A DNA stretch of 64,000 bases, taken from NCBI GenBank assembly GCA_938034415.1, contig CALHLE010000036.1, positions 1 to 64,000 on the forward strand, given 5' to 3'. The notes beneath the pieces were generated by a model. It had not been told where the DNA came from and did no database searches. It saw only the letters and a list, made by a program, of their open reading frames with translations. Shown here piece by piece: positions 50,455-61,050 of this stretch. The DNA is from an uncultured Anaerolineae bacterium (lineage in GTDB: Bacteria; Chloroflexota; Anaerolineae; J036; Brachytrichaceae). Numbering within the stretch: position 1 is the first letter of the stretch; each line of letters begins with the position of its first letter. A program made the position numbers and the translations under genes.

Positions 50455-51369
50455 TCAGCGGATCAGGCTGAGCACGCGCAGGATGGCGTCGCGCGACTCG
50501 GCTGAACCGGCGGCGATCACCCCATGTCGCTGAAGACCGCGCTCGTCTTCGAAACGCAAGCGAGCCGCCGGCATCCCGCCATACCGCGTCGCCACATCAA
50601 AGAGTTGCGCCTGACTCAGCCGACGGATGGCGACCGACCACGGGCTGGCCGGATCCGCAGATTCAAAGCGCGCCTCGCGAGGGGTGGCGCTGAATCGCAC
50701 GGGGAAGCTGCGCAATACCAGATCGTCGAATTGGCGGCCCAGCGCGCCGAACCAAAGCAGCGCCGGCGGATTCGCAGCCAGGCCGGCGTTCCACGGCAGC
50801 GGGATCGCGTAGTCCAGGCGTTCAACCAGTTGCCCGACGAACGCCGCGACCATTAAAACGATCAACAATATGGAACCTAACCGGGAGAGCAGATTAGCCA
50901 AGATGACGTTCGGCGGATAGCCGACCTGGAGATACAGCGTCGGCTGTTGCATCCCCTGACCCATCATCACCTGCGCGACCAGCGTGACGTATCCGCCGGA
51001 ATCGCGCGCGGGGAGGTTTTCATCGGCTACCCAGATCGCATCGGGCGTGCCCGGCGCCATGAGCGGGATGTAACGGCTGCCGTACAACTCGAACCCGCCC
51101 AAGTTGTAGCTGGTGCGATACGCGCCGGTCGGGTCGAGGACGCCGCTGACGCGCACATAAGTGTTGACGCTGGCAATCGAGATGTCGCCGATGGCGACGT
51201 CTCGGACGGTCTGATTCTCGATCTGCCCGGGGCGCGTGAAGAGCATGAGGCCGAGCGCGACCACGACGAGCGCGATGAATATCCAGCGGGCGAGGTCGCT
51301 TCGCCGCAGACGGTAGCAGGCTGCGGCAAACCCATCGAGCACGCGAGCGAGGGCGTCACCACCAGCCAC
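50455..51369 (-). CDS. Membrane protein of unknown function
   Basis: A 304-residue protein with a membrane helix near 27-45, an extracytoplasmic domain (about 50-155), a second helix near 163-183 and a cytoplasmic C-terminal part of about 110 residues. No family is recognised. It overlaps the end of corA by 14 nt, so it is co-expressed with the magnesium transporter, and a related or regulatory role is possible but not shown. Confidence 0.6.
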   Translation of the reverse strand: MAGGDALARVLDGFAAACYRLRRSDLARWIFIALVVVALGLMLFTRPGQIENQTVRDVAIGDISIASVNTYVRVSGVLDPTGAYRTSYNLGGFELYGSRYIPLMAPGTPDAIWVADENLPARDSGGYVTLVAQVMMGQGMQQPTLYLQVGYPPNVILANLLSRLGSILLIVLMVAAFVGQLVERLDYAIPLPWNAGLAANPPALLWFGALGRQFDDLVLRSFPVRFSATPREARFESADPASPWSVAIRRLSQAQLFDVATRYGGMPAARLRFEDERGLQRHGVIAAGSAESRDAILRVLSLIR

Positions 51370-52357
51370 GCCGGCGAATATACAACAGCATGGCCAGCGG
51401 CATTGCGATCATAATCGCCATGCTGGCGAGAAAGAACAAGCCGCGACTCGTCTCGAAGGTCAGCTCGATGCTGCCGCCGAAGAAATTCATGCCGAAGAAG
51501 CCGGTGATAAACGTCAGCGGCAAAAACATCAGCGACACGATGGTCAACGTCTTCATGATCTCGTTGGTGCGATTGGCGGCGACCGATAGATAGGTGTCGA
51601 GCACGCCGCCCACCACGTCGCGCAGCGACTCGTTCAGGTCCACCAGCCGCACGAAGTGGTCATACACATCGCGAAAGTACACGCGATCCTTGTCGTCTAT
51701 GACTGCGAAGTCGCCGCGCGAGAGCTTGTTGAGCACCTCACGTTGTGGGCTGAGCACGCGCCGCAAGTCCAGCACGGCGCGCTTGAGCCTGAAGATGCGT
51801 TCGACCAGGCGCGCGTCCGTCCGCTCGAACACCTCGTCCTGCAGCAGATCCACGGCTTCATCCATCGCATCCATTACCGGCAAGTAGTCGGTCGCAATGG
51901 CATCGCATAGCTCATACAACAAATAGTCCACGCCGCGACGGGTATGGCGCGCATCGCGCTGGGTGACGCGCCATTGTTGTTCCAAGGCGCGGATTTCCTC
52001 CGTTCGATACGTCACCAGGTAGTTCGGGCCGACGAAGACGTCGAGTTCGCGCGTCTCCAAATGCTCTTTGCCGCGCTCGAAATGAACGGCGTGCAGGACG
52101 ATGTAGAGATACGATCCCCAATCGTCCACCTTGGGCACATGGCTTTCGATCAAGGCATCCTCGATCGCCAGCGGATGAAACTCAAACACGTCCCGCAGGA
52201 TGCGCAGGGCTTCGGGATGCGCCCCGTTTTCGTTCTCCGGGTCGCAGATGTCCACCCACAACACGTTAGAAGGATCGGCGACCAATCTTCGGATGTCCAC
52301 GCTGCCGGGATATTCGGCCGGGGGGCTTTGACCGTCGCCGCATAAAACGCGCACCAT
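51356..52357 (-). CDS. corA: CorA-type magnesium/cobalt transporter
   Basis: A 333-residue homopentameric channel subunit. A large cytoplasmic N-terminal domain (to about 270) is followed by two C-terminal helices, with the pore signature GMNFFG (about 291-296) at the end of the first and a basic RRRGWW tail. Motifs match CorA. GATAAT ends 8 nt before the ATG and no Shine-Dalgarno site is present, so the mRNA may be leaderless. It is divergent from the AmaP-like gene. Confidence 0.95.
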   Translation of the reverse strand: MVRVLCGDGQSPPAEYPGSVDIRRLVADPSNVLWVDICDPENENGAHPEALRILRDVFEFHPLAIEDALIESHVPKVDDWGSYLYIVLHAVHFERGKEHLETRELDVFVGPNYLVTYRTEEIRALEQQWRVTQRDARHTRRGVDYLLYELCDAIATDYLPVMDAMDEAVDLLQDEVFERTDARLVERIFRLKRAVLDLRRVLSPQREVLNKLSRGDFAVIDDKDRVYFRDVYDHFVRLVDLNESLRDVVGGVLDTYLSVAANRTNEIMKTLTIVSLMFLPLTFITGFFGMNFFGGSIELTFETSRGLFFLASMAIMIAMPLAMLLYIRRRGWW

Positions 52358-52438
52358 CGCGGCGAATTATCGCCCCGGCGAAAATAGATACTACAATGCA
52401 CAGCGTCGCCTCTCGCGCTCGCGACGGCGCATGGGACT

Positions 52439-53158
52439 ATGAACACGTTCAACCGCGTCTTTGTCATCGCCATGCTGGGCATGCTGCTCGTCGTCGGCGC
52501 ATTCGCGCTGGTGACGCCAGCCGGCTTCCTCGCCCTGATGCAGGCCATCGCCCATTGGTTTCGCGGCAGCGTATTCGCCGCGTATTCAGACACCGGTCGC
52601 GTGCTCGTGCGCCTGATCCTGGCGATCCTCTGGGTGGCGCTGATCGGTCTGCTGCTGTGGTGGGAATTGCGCCGGCCCGGGTCGCGCACCATCGAGATCA
52701 CCCGCTACACCGGCGGCAGCACTATCCGCATCAGCACCGAGGCCGTGCAAGAAAAGGTAAAGGAGCACGTGGACGCCATCGCTGGCGTGCTCGAATCCAG
52801 GGTGCGCGCTACCGGCCGCAACCGAGCCGTCGAACTGAAACTGGACGTGTCCGTGACGAAAGATGTGGATCTCGTCGCCAAAGCCGAAGAGATAGCCGCC
52901 GTCACACGACAGGTCGCGCAAGACCAGCTCGGGCTTCGGCTGGCCAGTAAGCCGCAGGTTGCCATCAAGGCCAAAGCCGGCAGGCCTGTCATCGCCAAAC
53001 CGATGCCGGTTCAAGAGCAGCCTGCGCCTGCACCGGCGCTCCCGCCGACGCCGATCCTGGCCGAGGAAGAAACACCCTATTTACCGCCCGCAGCGACAGA
53101 GATGGCGCACACGCCGCCGCCCGACAGCAACGATCCCGAACCGCAGCATCCGGCCTGA
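52439..53158 (+). CDS. AmaP-like membrane protein of the Asp23 family neighbourhood
   Basis: The 239-residue protein has two N-terminal helices (about 7-29 and 55-75), a soluble region (about 85-165) resembling the Asp23/AmaP fold (TGGSTIRISTEAV, VELKLDVSV) and a long Pro/Ala-rich tail of about 65 residues. AmaP anchors Asp23 to the membrane in Staphylococcus. No Asp23 gene is adjacent, so the family relation is moderate and the function unknown. It is 21 nt upstream of scpB. Confidence 0.65.
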   Translation: MNTFNRVFVIAMLGMLLVVGAFALVTPAGFLALMQAIAHWFRGSVFAAYSDTGRVLVRLILAILWVALIGLLLWWELRRPGSRTIEITRYTGGSTIRISTEAVQEKVKEHVDAIAGVLESRVRATGRNRAVELKLDVSVTKDVDLVAKAEEIAAVTRQVAQDQLGLRLASKPQVAIKAKAGRPVIAKPMPVQEQPAPAPALPPTPILAEEETPYLPPAATEMAHTPPPDSNDPEPQHPA

Positions 53159-53179
53159 CGCCGCGTTGCGCAACGAACG

Positions 53180-53851
53180 ATGGAAACCCGCGAACCTATC
53201 GCCGTCGAGGCCTCGCCCGTGACCGAAGCCGACGCCTTGGAGACGCCGGCTCAGCTTTCGTTGGCTGCGCAGATCGAAAGCCTGCTCTACGCGGCGGGCG
53301 AACCCGCGACGCTCAATGCGCTCGCGGCGGCGCTCGACGCGACGCCCGGCGAGATCGAAGCCGCGCTCGAAGAACTCGCCGCGCAGTATCAGGCGCGCGG
53401 CATCCGCCTGCAACGCTTGGGCAACCGCGTGCGGCTGGTCACTGCGCCCGAAATGGGCGAACGCATCCAGAAATTCCTAGGTTTGGAAGAGGTGAATCGC
53501 CTATCGCAAGCAGCGTTGGAGACGCTCGCCATCATCGCCTACAACCAGCCGATCACTAAGCCACAGTTGGAGGCAATCCGCGGCGTGAACTGCGACGGCG
53601 TGATCAACACGCTGCTTGCGCGCAGCCTGGTGCAAGAGTTAGGCCGCGCCGACACGGTGGGACATCCCATGCGCTATGGGGTGTCGTTCGATTTCCTCAG
53701 CTATTTTGGGCTGCGCGGCGTGCACGAGCTGCCGCCCGTTGACAAGCTGGACACCCTGCCGATCCCACGCGCTACGCAGGAGGCGGCAGATGCCTCGCCA
53801 AGCGCCGACCCTCAACCCCTCATCCAGCCAATCCCGGGCGTTGATCGCTAA
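53180..53851 (+). CDS. scpB: Segregation and condensation protein B
   Basis: A 223-residue subunit of the SMC-ScpAB condensin that binds ScpA. Two winged-helix domains are visible: IESLLYAAGEPATLNALAAAL (about 32-52) and SQAALETLAIIAYNQPITKPQLE (about 107-129), followed by DFLSYFGL near 175. A disordered C-terminal tail of about 35 residues is present. No scpA gene is next to it, unlike in many bacteria. It belongs to the scpB-rluB-cmk-plsC cluster. Confidence 0.94.
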   Translation: METREPIAVEASPVTEADALETPAQLSLAAQIESLLYAAGEPATLNALAAALDATPGEIEAALEELAAQYQARGIRLQRLGNRVRLVTAPEMGERIQKFLGLEEVNRLSQAALETLAIIAYNQPITKPQLEAIRGVNCDGVINTLLARSLVQELGRADTVGHPMRYGVSFDFLSYFGLRGVHELPPVDKLDTLPIPRATQEAADASPSADPQPLIQPIPGVDR

Positions 53852-53868
53852 GCTGCCTAACCCTGACC

Positions 53869-54639
53869 ATGCGCCTGCAAAAGTTGCTCGCTCAGTCGGG
53901 CTTCGGCGCGCGGCGCAAGTGCGAAGCGCTGATCGTCGCCGGACGGGTGACAGTCAACGGCCAGGTCGCTCAGCTCGGCGCGACCGTCTCGCCCGGCGAC
54001 GACGTGCGCGTGGACGGCAAACCCATCGCCCCGCCGGCGGAGAAGGTATACATCGCCTTGCACAAACCGGTCGGCTACGCTTCCGACCGCAGCAACCCGC
54101 GCAACAAAACGGTCTTCGACCTCGTCCGCGTCCCCCAGCGGCTGTTTGCCGTAGGCCGGCTGGATAAGGACAGCAGCGGCCTGATCCTGCTCACCAATGA
54201 CGGGGAATTCGCCTACCGGCTGACCCATCCGAAATTCGAGCATGAGAAGGAATATCATGTGCTGGTAGCCGGTCAGCCGAGCGAAACGGCGCTGCAACGG
54301 TGGCGCTCTGGTGTGCTGCTGCCGGGCGAGACTGCGCTCACGGCGCCCGCCGACGTGCACGTGCTGCACCCTCAACCCCCTGTTCCCCCGGAGGCGAAGG
54401 GCGGCGTCTGGCTGCGCGTCGTCATGCGCGAGGGGCGCAAGCGACAAATCCGCCGAGTCGCCGGGCTGCTCGGCCATCCGGTGATCCGACTGATTCGGGT
54501 GCGCGTCGGATGTGTGACGCTGGGTGATTTAGAATCGGGCCAGTGGCGCAGGCTGACCGATGGCGAAGTGGCAGCGCTGGAGCAACACAACAGCGATGGC
54601 AGATTCACCCAACCGCCCGATCCGCACGATCGCGATTGA
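53869..54639 (+). CDS. rRNA pseudouridine synthase (RsuA/RluB family)
   Basis: The 256-residue enzyme has an S4 RNA-binding domain (MRLQKLLAQSGFGARRKCE) and a catalytic domain with the key aspartate in GRLDKDSSGLILLTNDG (about 101-117) and the KYH-like EKEYHVLV motif. It isomerises uridine in rRNA, most likely 23S as for RluB. The order after scpB is conserved in many Gram-positive-type bacteria. Its 3' end overlaps cmk by 44 nt. Confidence 0.93.
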   Translation: MRLQKLLAQSGFGARRKCEALIVAGRVTVNGQVAQLGATVSPGDDVRVDGKPIAPPAEKVYIALHKPVGYASDRSNPRNKTVFDLVRVPQRLFAVGRLDKDSSGLILLTNDGEFAYRLTHPKFEHEKEYHVLVAGQPSETALQRWRSGVLLPGETALTAPADVHVLHPQPPVPPEAKGGVWLRVVMREGRKRQIRRVAGLLGHPVIRLIRVRVGCVTLGDLESGQWRRLTDGEVAALEQHNSDGRFTQPPDPHDRD

Positions 54640-55357
54640 TGGCCCGGCCGGCGCGGGCAAGAGCACCATCGGCCTTGGGCTGGCCAAGCAGCTAGGTTTT
54701 TTGTACTTCGACACCGGCGTGATGTATCGCGCAGTGACGCTGGCGGCTTTACAGCGCGGCATTGCGCCGGACGACGAAGACGCCGTGTCGCAGCTCGCCG
54801 AAAGTGTGTTAATTGAGGTGTTGCCTCCGAGCGTGGACGACGGACGGCAATACACCGTTCGCCTAGACGGCCAGGACGTGACCTGGGCCATCCGGCGCCC
54901 AGACGTGGACGCCGCTGTGTCCGTTGTGTCGGCCTTCCCGCACGTGCGCCGAGCGATGGTCGCCCAACAGCGGCGCGTCGCGCGCGACGGCAACGTTGTG
55001 ATGGTCGGCCGCGACATCGGCACGGTCGTCATGCCGGACGCCGACTTGAAGATCTACCTGGACGCCAGCGTGGAGGCGCGCGCCTGGCGGCGCTATCACG
55101 AGTTGGAGCGTCGCGGCGCGCCGAGCAGCTATGCCGATGTGCTGACCAGCATGAGGCAGCGCGACGAACTCGACCTTTCGCGGACGACCTCGCCGCTCCG
55201 CCCGGCGCAGGACGCCTTCATCATTGATTGCACGCACATGAACGCCGACGAGACGCTCGCCCACGTGATCGCGCTGGTGGCTGAACAGAACGCCGCCCGC
55301 GCGGGTGCGCCGGCGCAGCCTGCTGCCGTCGTCGGCGCGTCCGGGGACGACCGATGA
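54596..55357 (+). CDS. cmk: Cytidylate kinase
   Basis: A 253-residue cytoplasmic enzyme that phosphorylates CMP and dCMP. P-loop IDGPAGAGKSTIG is at about 13-25, TGVMYRA near 40, and the family-specific GRDIGTVVMPDADLKIYLDAS near 139. ATG 54596 gives the usual N-terminus and overlaps the upstream gene by 44 nt; an in-frame ATG at 54560 is an alternative. It overlaps plsC by four bases (ATGA). Confidence 0.94.
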   Translation: MADSPNRPIRTIAIDGPAGAGKSTIGLGLAKQLGFLYFDTGVMYRAVTLAALQRGIAPDDEDAVSQLAESVLIEVLPPSVDDGRQYTVRLDGQDVTWAIRRPDVDAAVSVVSAFPHVRRAMVAQQRRVARDGNVVMVGRDIGTVVMPDADLKIYLDASVEARAWRRYHELERRGAPSSYADVLTSMRQRDELDLSRTTSPLRPAQDAFIIDCTHMNADETLAHVIALVAEQNAARAGAPAQPAAVVGASGDDR

Positions 55358-56058
55358 CGCAATCCACGACGCGCGCGCCCGGCAAACAATCTACGTTCAC
55401 CCGGCGCTGGAAGTGGAACAGGCGCGCGCCGCTGCGCGGCTTCTATAACGCCTGGCTGCGCGCCTGGTATGCGCTCGGCATGAGGCATCGCGTCATCCAC
55501 CCCGAACACATGCCGAAGGCCGGCGGCGTGATCGTGATGATCAACCACATCAACTGGGCCGACCCGTTCGTGGTGCTGGCAGCGCTGGGCCGGCCGATCA
55601 CGCCGATGGCCAAAGTAGAAGCCTTCGAGGATTGGCGGGTGCGCTGGTTGGTGGAACCTTACGGCGCAATCCCGGTCCATCGCGGCGCGGTTGACCTGCA
55701 GGCGATCAAATCGGCGACCGAAGTGCTGAACGCGGGCGGCGCAGTGCTCATCTCGCCGGAGGGCACGCGCAGCAAAACCGGCGCGTTGATCCACGCGCAA
55801 GAAGGCCTGGCCTTCCTGGCGACGCGCACCGGCGCGTGGATCGTGCCAACCGGCATCGTCGGCACGCCGGAGATCCTGCCTGCGCTCAAAAAGCTGCGCC
55901 GGGCAGAAGTTACAATCACCCTGGGCGAGCCGTTCAAGCTCGAGTCTGGCAATGAGAAACTCTCGCGCGAGCGGCTGCGGGAGCTGACTGACTACGCGAT
56001 GCGCCGACTGGCCGCGATCCTGCCGGCGCCCATGCGCGGCGTCTACGCCGATGCGTAA
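55354..56058 (+). CDS. plsC: 1-acyl-sn-glycerol-3-phosphate acyltransferase
   Basis: The 234-residue membrane-associated enzyme adds the second acyl chain in phosphatidate synthesis. The catalytic NHINWAD motif (about 64-70, NHx4D) and the glycerol-phosphate motif PEGTRS (about 135-140) are intact. A basic N-terminus and one hydrophobic segment support membrane binding. It is coupled to cmk by an ATGA overlap. The cmk-plsC pair is widely conserved. Confidence 0.93.
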   Translation: MTQSTTRAPGKQSTFTRRWKWNRRAPLRGFYNAWLRAWYALGMRHRVIHPEHMPKAGGVIVMINHINWADPFVVLAALGRPITPMAKVEAFEDWRVRWLVEPYGAIPVHRGAVDLQAIKSATEVLNAGGAVLISPEGTRSKTGALIHAQEGLAFLATRTGAWIVPTGIVGTPEILPALKKLRRAEVTITLGEPFKLESGNEKLSRERLRELTDYAMRRLAAILPAPMRGVYADA

Positions 56059-56078
56059 CGCGCCGAACCTGAGCGACG

Positions 56079-57479
56079 ATGGGGATCATCGAATCTGTCG
56101 AACCTGGCAGCCTGGCCGACTGCGCCGGATTGCGCGCCGGCGACGACCTGCTCGCCATCAACGGCCACCGGCTGCGCGATGTGATTGATGCGCAGTTCTA
56201 CGGCGCGGAAGATCATGTGGTCTTTCGCTTCGCGCGCGATGGCGTAGAACACGAGGTCGCCGCGCAGCGCGGCTTCGGCCAGTCCTTGGGCATCACCTTC
56301 CAACATCCCACCTTCGACATTGACATCCGGCGCTGCAACAACTTGTGCCCGTTTTGCTTCGTGCTGCAGAACGCGCCGCGCATGCGCCGCGCGCTCTACA
56401 TCAAAGACGACGATTACCGCTATTCCTTCCTGTTCGGCCACTTCGTCACGCTGACCAACCTGAGCGCCGAGGACTGGGCGCGCATCGCCGAACAACGGCT
56501 AACGCCGCTCTATGTGAGCGTGCACGCGACCGACCTGGAGACGCGGCGCAAGTGCCTGCGCAATCCCACTGCGCCGGACATCATGGAGCAACTGCGCTGG
56601 CTGGCCGATCACGGCATCTCCACGCACACCCAGATCGTCGTCACGCCGGGGCTGAACGACGGCGAGCGACTAGAAGAAAGCGTGCGCCAACTGGCGACGC
56701 TCTACCCCCACGTGATGTCGGTGAGCGTGGTGCCGGTCGGCTTGACCAAGCATCACAAATACGGCTACCGCCCGCACACAAAGGCAGAAGCAGCCGACAT
56801 GCTCAGATGCATCGAGGCTTGGCAGGCCGAGTTCCGCCAAGCGCTCGGCGTCCGCTTCGTATATGCGACCGATGAATGGTATCTGGTCGCCGGTCGCCAC
56901 GTGCCGCCCAAGCGCGCCTACGATGGCCTCGCGCTCCAAGAAAACGGCTTGGGCATGGTGCGCGATTTCCTCGACGAATGGAAGCGGGTGCAGCGCGCGG
57001 AATTAGCGGCGGCCGGCGACTCCGGGCTTTCGATCCTCAACTCACAATTCCGCGAAGCGACGCTGGTCACCGGCACCCTGTTCGCGCCGGTTCTAACCAA
57101 GGCCGCGCGCGCATTTACGCGAATCACCGGCATTCCGCTGCGCGTCACGCCGGTAAAGAACCATCGGCTAGGGGAGACGATCACCGTCGCCGGCCTGTTG
57201 TGCGGCGAGGACGTAATCGGCCAACTCGCCGGTGCAACGGGAGAGTTAATCATCCTTCCGCGCATCATGTTCGACCACCCCAACGGCATTGCGCTAGATG
57301 ACGTGTCGCCCACAGACATCGCCCGCGCCCTGAACAGACCCGTTGCGTTAGCCGATTGTATGGGCGACGTAGTAGACGCGCTGACGGGGAAGAATAGGCT
57401 TGTCTTCAAGCCACAGGCAGATGGGGCGCAATTGCCGATCGTCCGGGAGGGCGGCTGGGCAATCGAGAAGTACTTGTAG
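56079..57479 (+). CDS. PDZ, radical-SAM-like and DUF512 protein
   Basis: The 466-residue protein has an N-terminal PDZ-like domain (about 1-65, VEPGSLADCAGLRAGDDLLAING), a Cx3Cx2C iron-sulfur motif CNNLCPFC (about 88-95) and a C-terminal DUF512 domain. This combination is a conserved group often found beside the GTPase gene der in Clostridia. Its function is unknown; the iron-sulfur cluster and SAM use are inferred. Here it follows plsC after 20 nt. Confidence 0.87.
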   Translation: MGIIESVEPGSLADCAGLRAGDDLLAINGHRLRDVIDAQFYGAEDHVVFRFARDGVEHEVAAQRGFGQSLGITFQHPTFDIDIRRCNNLCPFCFVLQNAPRMRRALYIKDDDYRYSFLFGHFVTLTNLSAEDWARIAEQRLTPLYVSVHATDLETRRKCLRNPTAPDIMEQLRWLADHGISTHTQIVVTPGLNDGERLEESVRQLATLYPHVMSVSVVPVGLTKHHKYGYRPHTKAEAADMLRCIEAWQAEFRQALGVRFVYATDEWYLVAGRHVPPKRAYDGLALQENGLGMVRDFLDEWKRVQRAELAAAGDSGLSILNSQFREATLVTGTLFAPVLTKAARAFTRITGIPLRVTPVKNHRLGETITVAGLLCGEDVIGQLAGATGELIILPRIMFDHPNGIALDDVSPTDIARALNRPVALADCMGDVVDALTGKNRLVFKPQADGAQLPIVREGGWAIEKYL

Positions 57480-57547
57480 CCTTCAGAGCAACGCGCCGAA
57501 TCAAAGCCACACGGCGCAAGGCGTTACAATTGAGTCAGGTCTGTGCT

Positions 57548-59059
57548 ATGCGAACCATAAAGAATCGAAAGGCCATCCTGGCCCTCGTGGCCACGCTTAT
57601 CATCGGCGGCGCACATGGCGCCCGCGCCCAATCCCAAGGGGTCGAATTAGTCGTGGTATCGCCCAGGCTGAACGTCCGGAGCGCACCCAGCACCAGCGAC
57701 AGCATCATCGGACAACTGACCTGTGGCCAGAAAGTGATCGCCGACGCCAAGACGATTGACGGCGCTTGGTACCGCATCAACTTCAACGGGCGCTACGGCT
57801 TCGTCTTCGCGCAGTTCGCCGTCCCCGGCGGTAGCTGCCCGACTCCCAGCGCTGCGCCTGCGGCAGCAGCACCCGCGCCAGCGGCCGGCAACGGCAATGT
57901 CACCGTGATCTCCGAGTTCCTAAACGTGCGCAGCGCGCCGAGCCTGAGCGGTCAGATCATCGGGCGACTCAAGCGCGGCGACAGGGTGCAGGCGACGGCC
58001 AAAACCGCCGACGGCAAGTGGCTGCAAATCACTTACAACAATAACACCGCCTACGTCTTTGCGCAGTACACCTCATTCGGCGGCGCGGCGGCACCTGCAG
58101 CGCCTGCGCCCGCGCCGGCCGCCCCACGCGGCAACTGGACGTTTGAATTAGGCGGTCACATGGGCAGCACCAACGTCTTTCCCCAGATGCGCGACATCGG
58201 CATGACCTGGGTGAAGTTCCAGACGCAGGACACGGACATCCCCGGGCGCATCGCCGCCGCGAAGGCCAACGGCCTCAAGGTGTTGATCGGCGCCGTCGGC
58301 GAACGCGCGCGCGCCGCCGATCCCAACTACCACAAGGAATTTGCCGCTTACCTGGCCACGCTGGTTCAACAAGGCGCGGACGCCATCGAGGTGTGGAACG
58401 AGCCGAACCTCGACCGCGAGTATGGCGGGCCTGGCAATGGGCAAGTCAACCCGGAGAATTACGCCAACATGCTCCGCGAAGCCTACATCGCGATCAAGGC
58501 AGCCAACCCGAACGCCCTCGTGATCGGCGCGGCGATGGCCCCCACCGGCTACTTCGGGGGCAACTGCACCAACGCCGGCTGCGACGACGCGCCCTTCTTG
58601 CAGCGCCTGGCCGCAGCCGGCGCGGCGCAGTGGATGGATTGCATCGGCGCGCACCACAACGGCACAATGGTCGGCCCAGACCAGACCAGCGGCGCGCCGG
58701 TCGCCAACGACCACCATCAATGGTATTTCTGGGGCACGTTGAACGTCACCTACAACGCCTTCGGCGGCCAGGTGCCGGTCTGCTGGACCGAGCTGGGCTA
58801 CCTCACGCCGGAGGGCATCGGCCCCATCGTCGCGCCGAACTTCCAGTGGGGCAACAACATTACGCTGGCGCAGCAGGCGCAATGGCTGGCGCGCGCCGCG
58901 CAGCTCTCACGCGAGAGCGGCAAAGTGCGCCTGATGATCATCTGGAACATGGATCGCCGGCAATACGACGCCGAAGACCCCCAGGCCGGCTACTCGATCT
59001 TCCGACCGGACGGCTCATGTCCGGCGTGCGCTACGCTGAAAGCGGTGATGGGACGCTAG
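57548..59059 (+). CDS. Secreted SH3-domain glycosidase-like protein
   Basis: The 503-residue protein has a signal peptide (cleavage near residue 28, ARAQ), two bacterial SH3 domains (about 35-95 and 115-175, both with LNVRSAPS) joined by Ala/Pro-rich linkers, and a C-terminal TIM-barrel-like domain. The latter holds EVWNEPN, a typical acid/base motif, and CWTELGY, a likely nucleophile motif, so it is probably a glycoside hydrolase of the GH5/GH39 type. It should act on the cell wall or an external polysaccharide. A perfect terminator follows. A TACAAT lies 18 nt before the ATG. Confidence 0.8.
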   Translation: MRTIKNRKAILALVATLIIGGAHGARAQSQGVELVVVSPRLNVRSAPSTSDSIIGQLTCGQKVIADAKTIDGAWYRINFNGRYGFVFAQFAVPGGSCPTPSAAPAAAAPAPAAGNGNVTVISEFLNVRSAPSLSGQIIGRLKRGDRVQATAKTADGKWLQITYNNNTAYVFAQYTSFGGAAAPAAPAPAPAAPRGNWTFELGGHMGSTNVFPQMRDIGMTWVKFQTQDTDIPGRIAAAKANGLKVLIGAVGERARAADPNYHKEFAAYLATLVQQGADAIEVWNEPNLDREYGGPGNGQVNPENYANMLREAYIAIKAANPNALVIGAAMAPTGYFGGNCTNAGCDDAPFLQRLAAAGAAQWMDCIGAHHNGTMVGPDQTSGAPVANDHHQWYFWGTLNVTYNAFGGQVPVCWTELGYLTPEGIGPIVAPNFQWGNNITLAQQAQWLARAAQLSRESGKVRLMIIWNMDRRQYDAEDPQAGYSIFRPDGSCPACATLKAVMGR

Positions 59060-59093
59060 ACGAACGGCAAAGCCGAGCCGGCATAGCGCGCAA

Positions 59094-59130
59094 GGCGAGA
59101 AGCAGACCGCTGCTTCTCGCCTTTATTTTA
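59094..59130 (+). terminator. Intrinsic terminator after the SH3-glycosidase gene
   Basis: GGCGAGAAGCAG (59094-59105) and CTGCTTCTCGCC (59110-59121) form a perfect 12-bp stem with the loop ACCG, followed by TTTATTTTA. It is the clearest intrinsic terminator in the window and separates this gene from glmS. Confidence 0.9.
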
Positions 59131-59162
59131 TGCGCGCTTCCCCGGCGACTATCATCAATGCC

Positions 59163-61025
<1,863 letters not shown>

Positions 61026-61050
61026 GGAAGGCTGCTATGCTTGCGGCGTC

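Noticed and set aside
59131-59162. glmS ribozyme
   Set aside because: Only 32 nt separate the terminator from the glmS start; there is no room for the ribozyme and its core is not seen.
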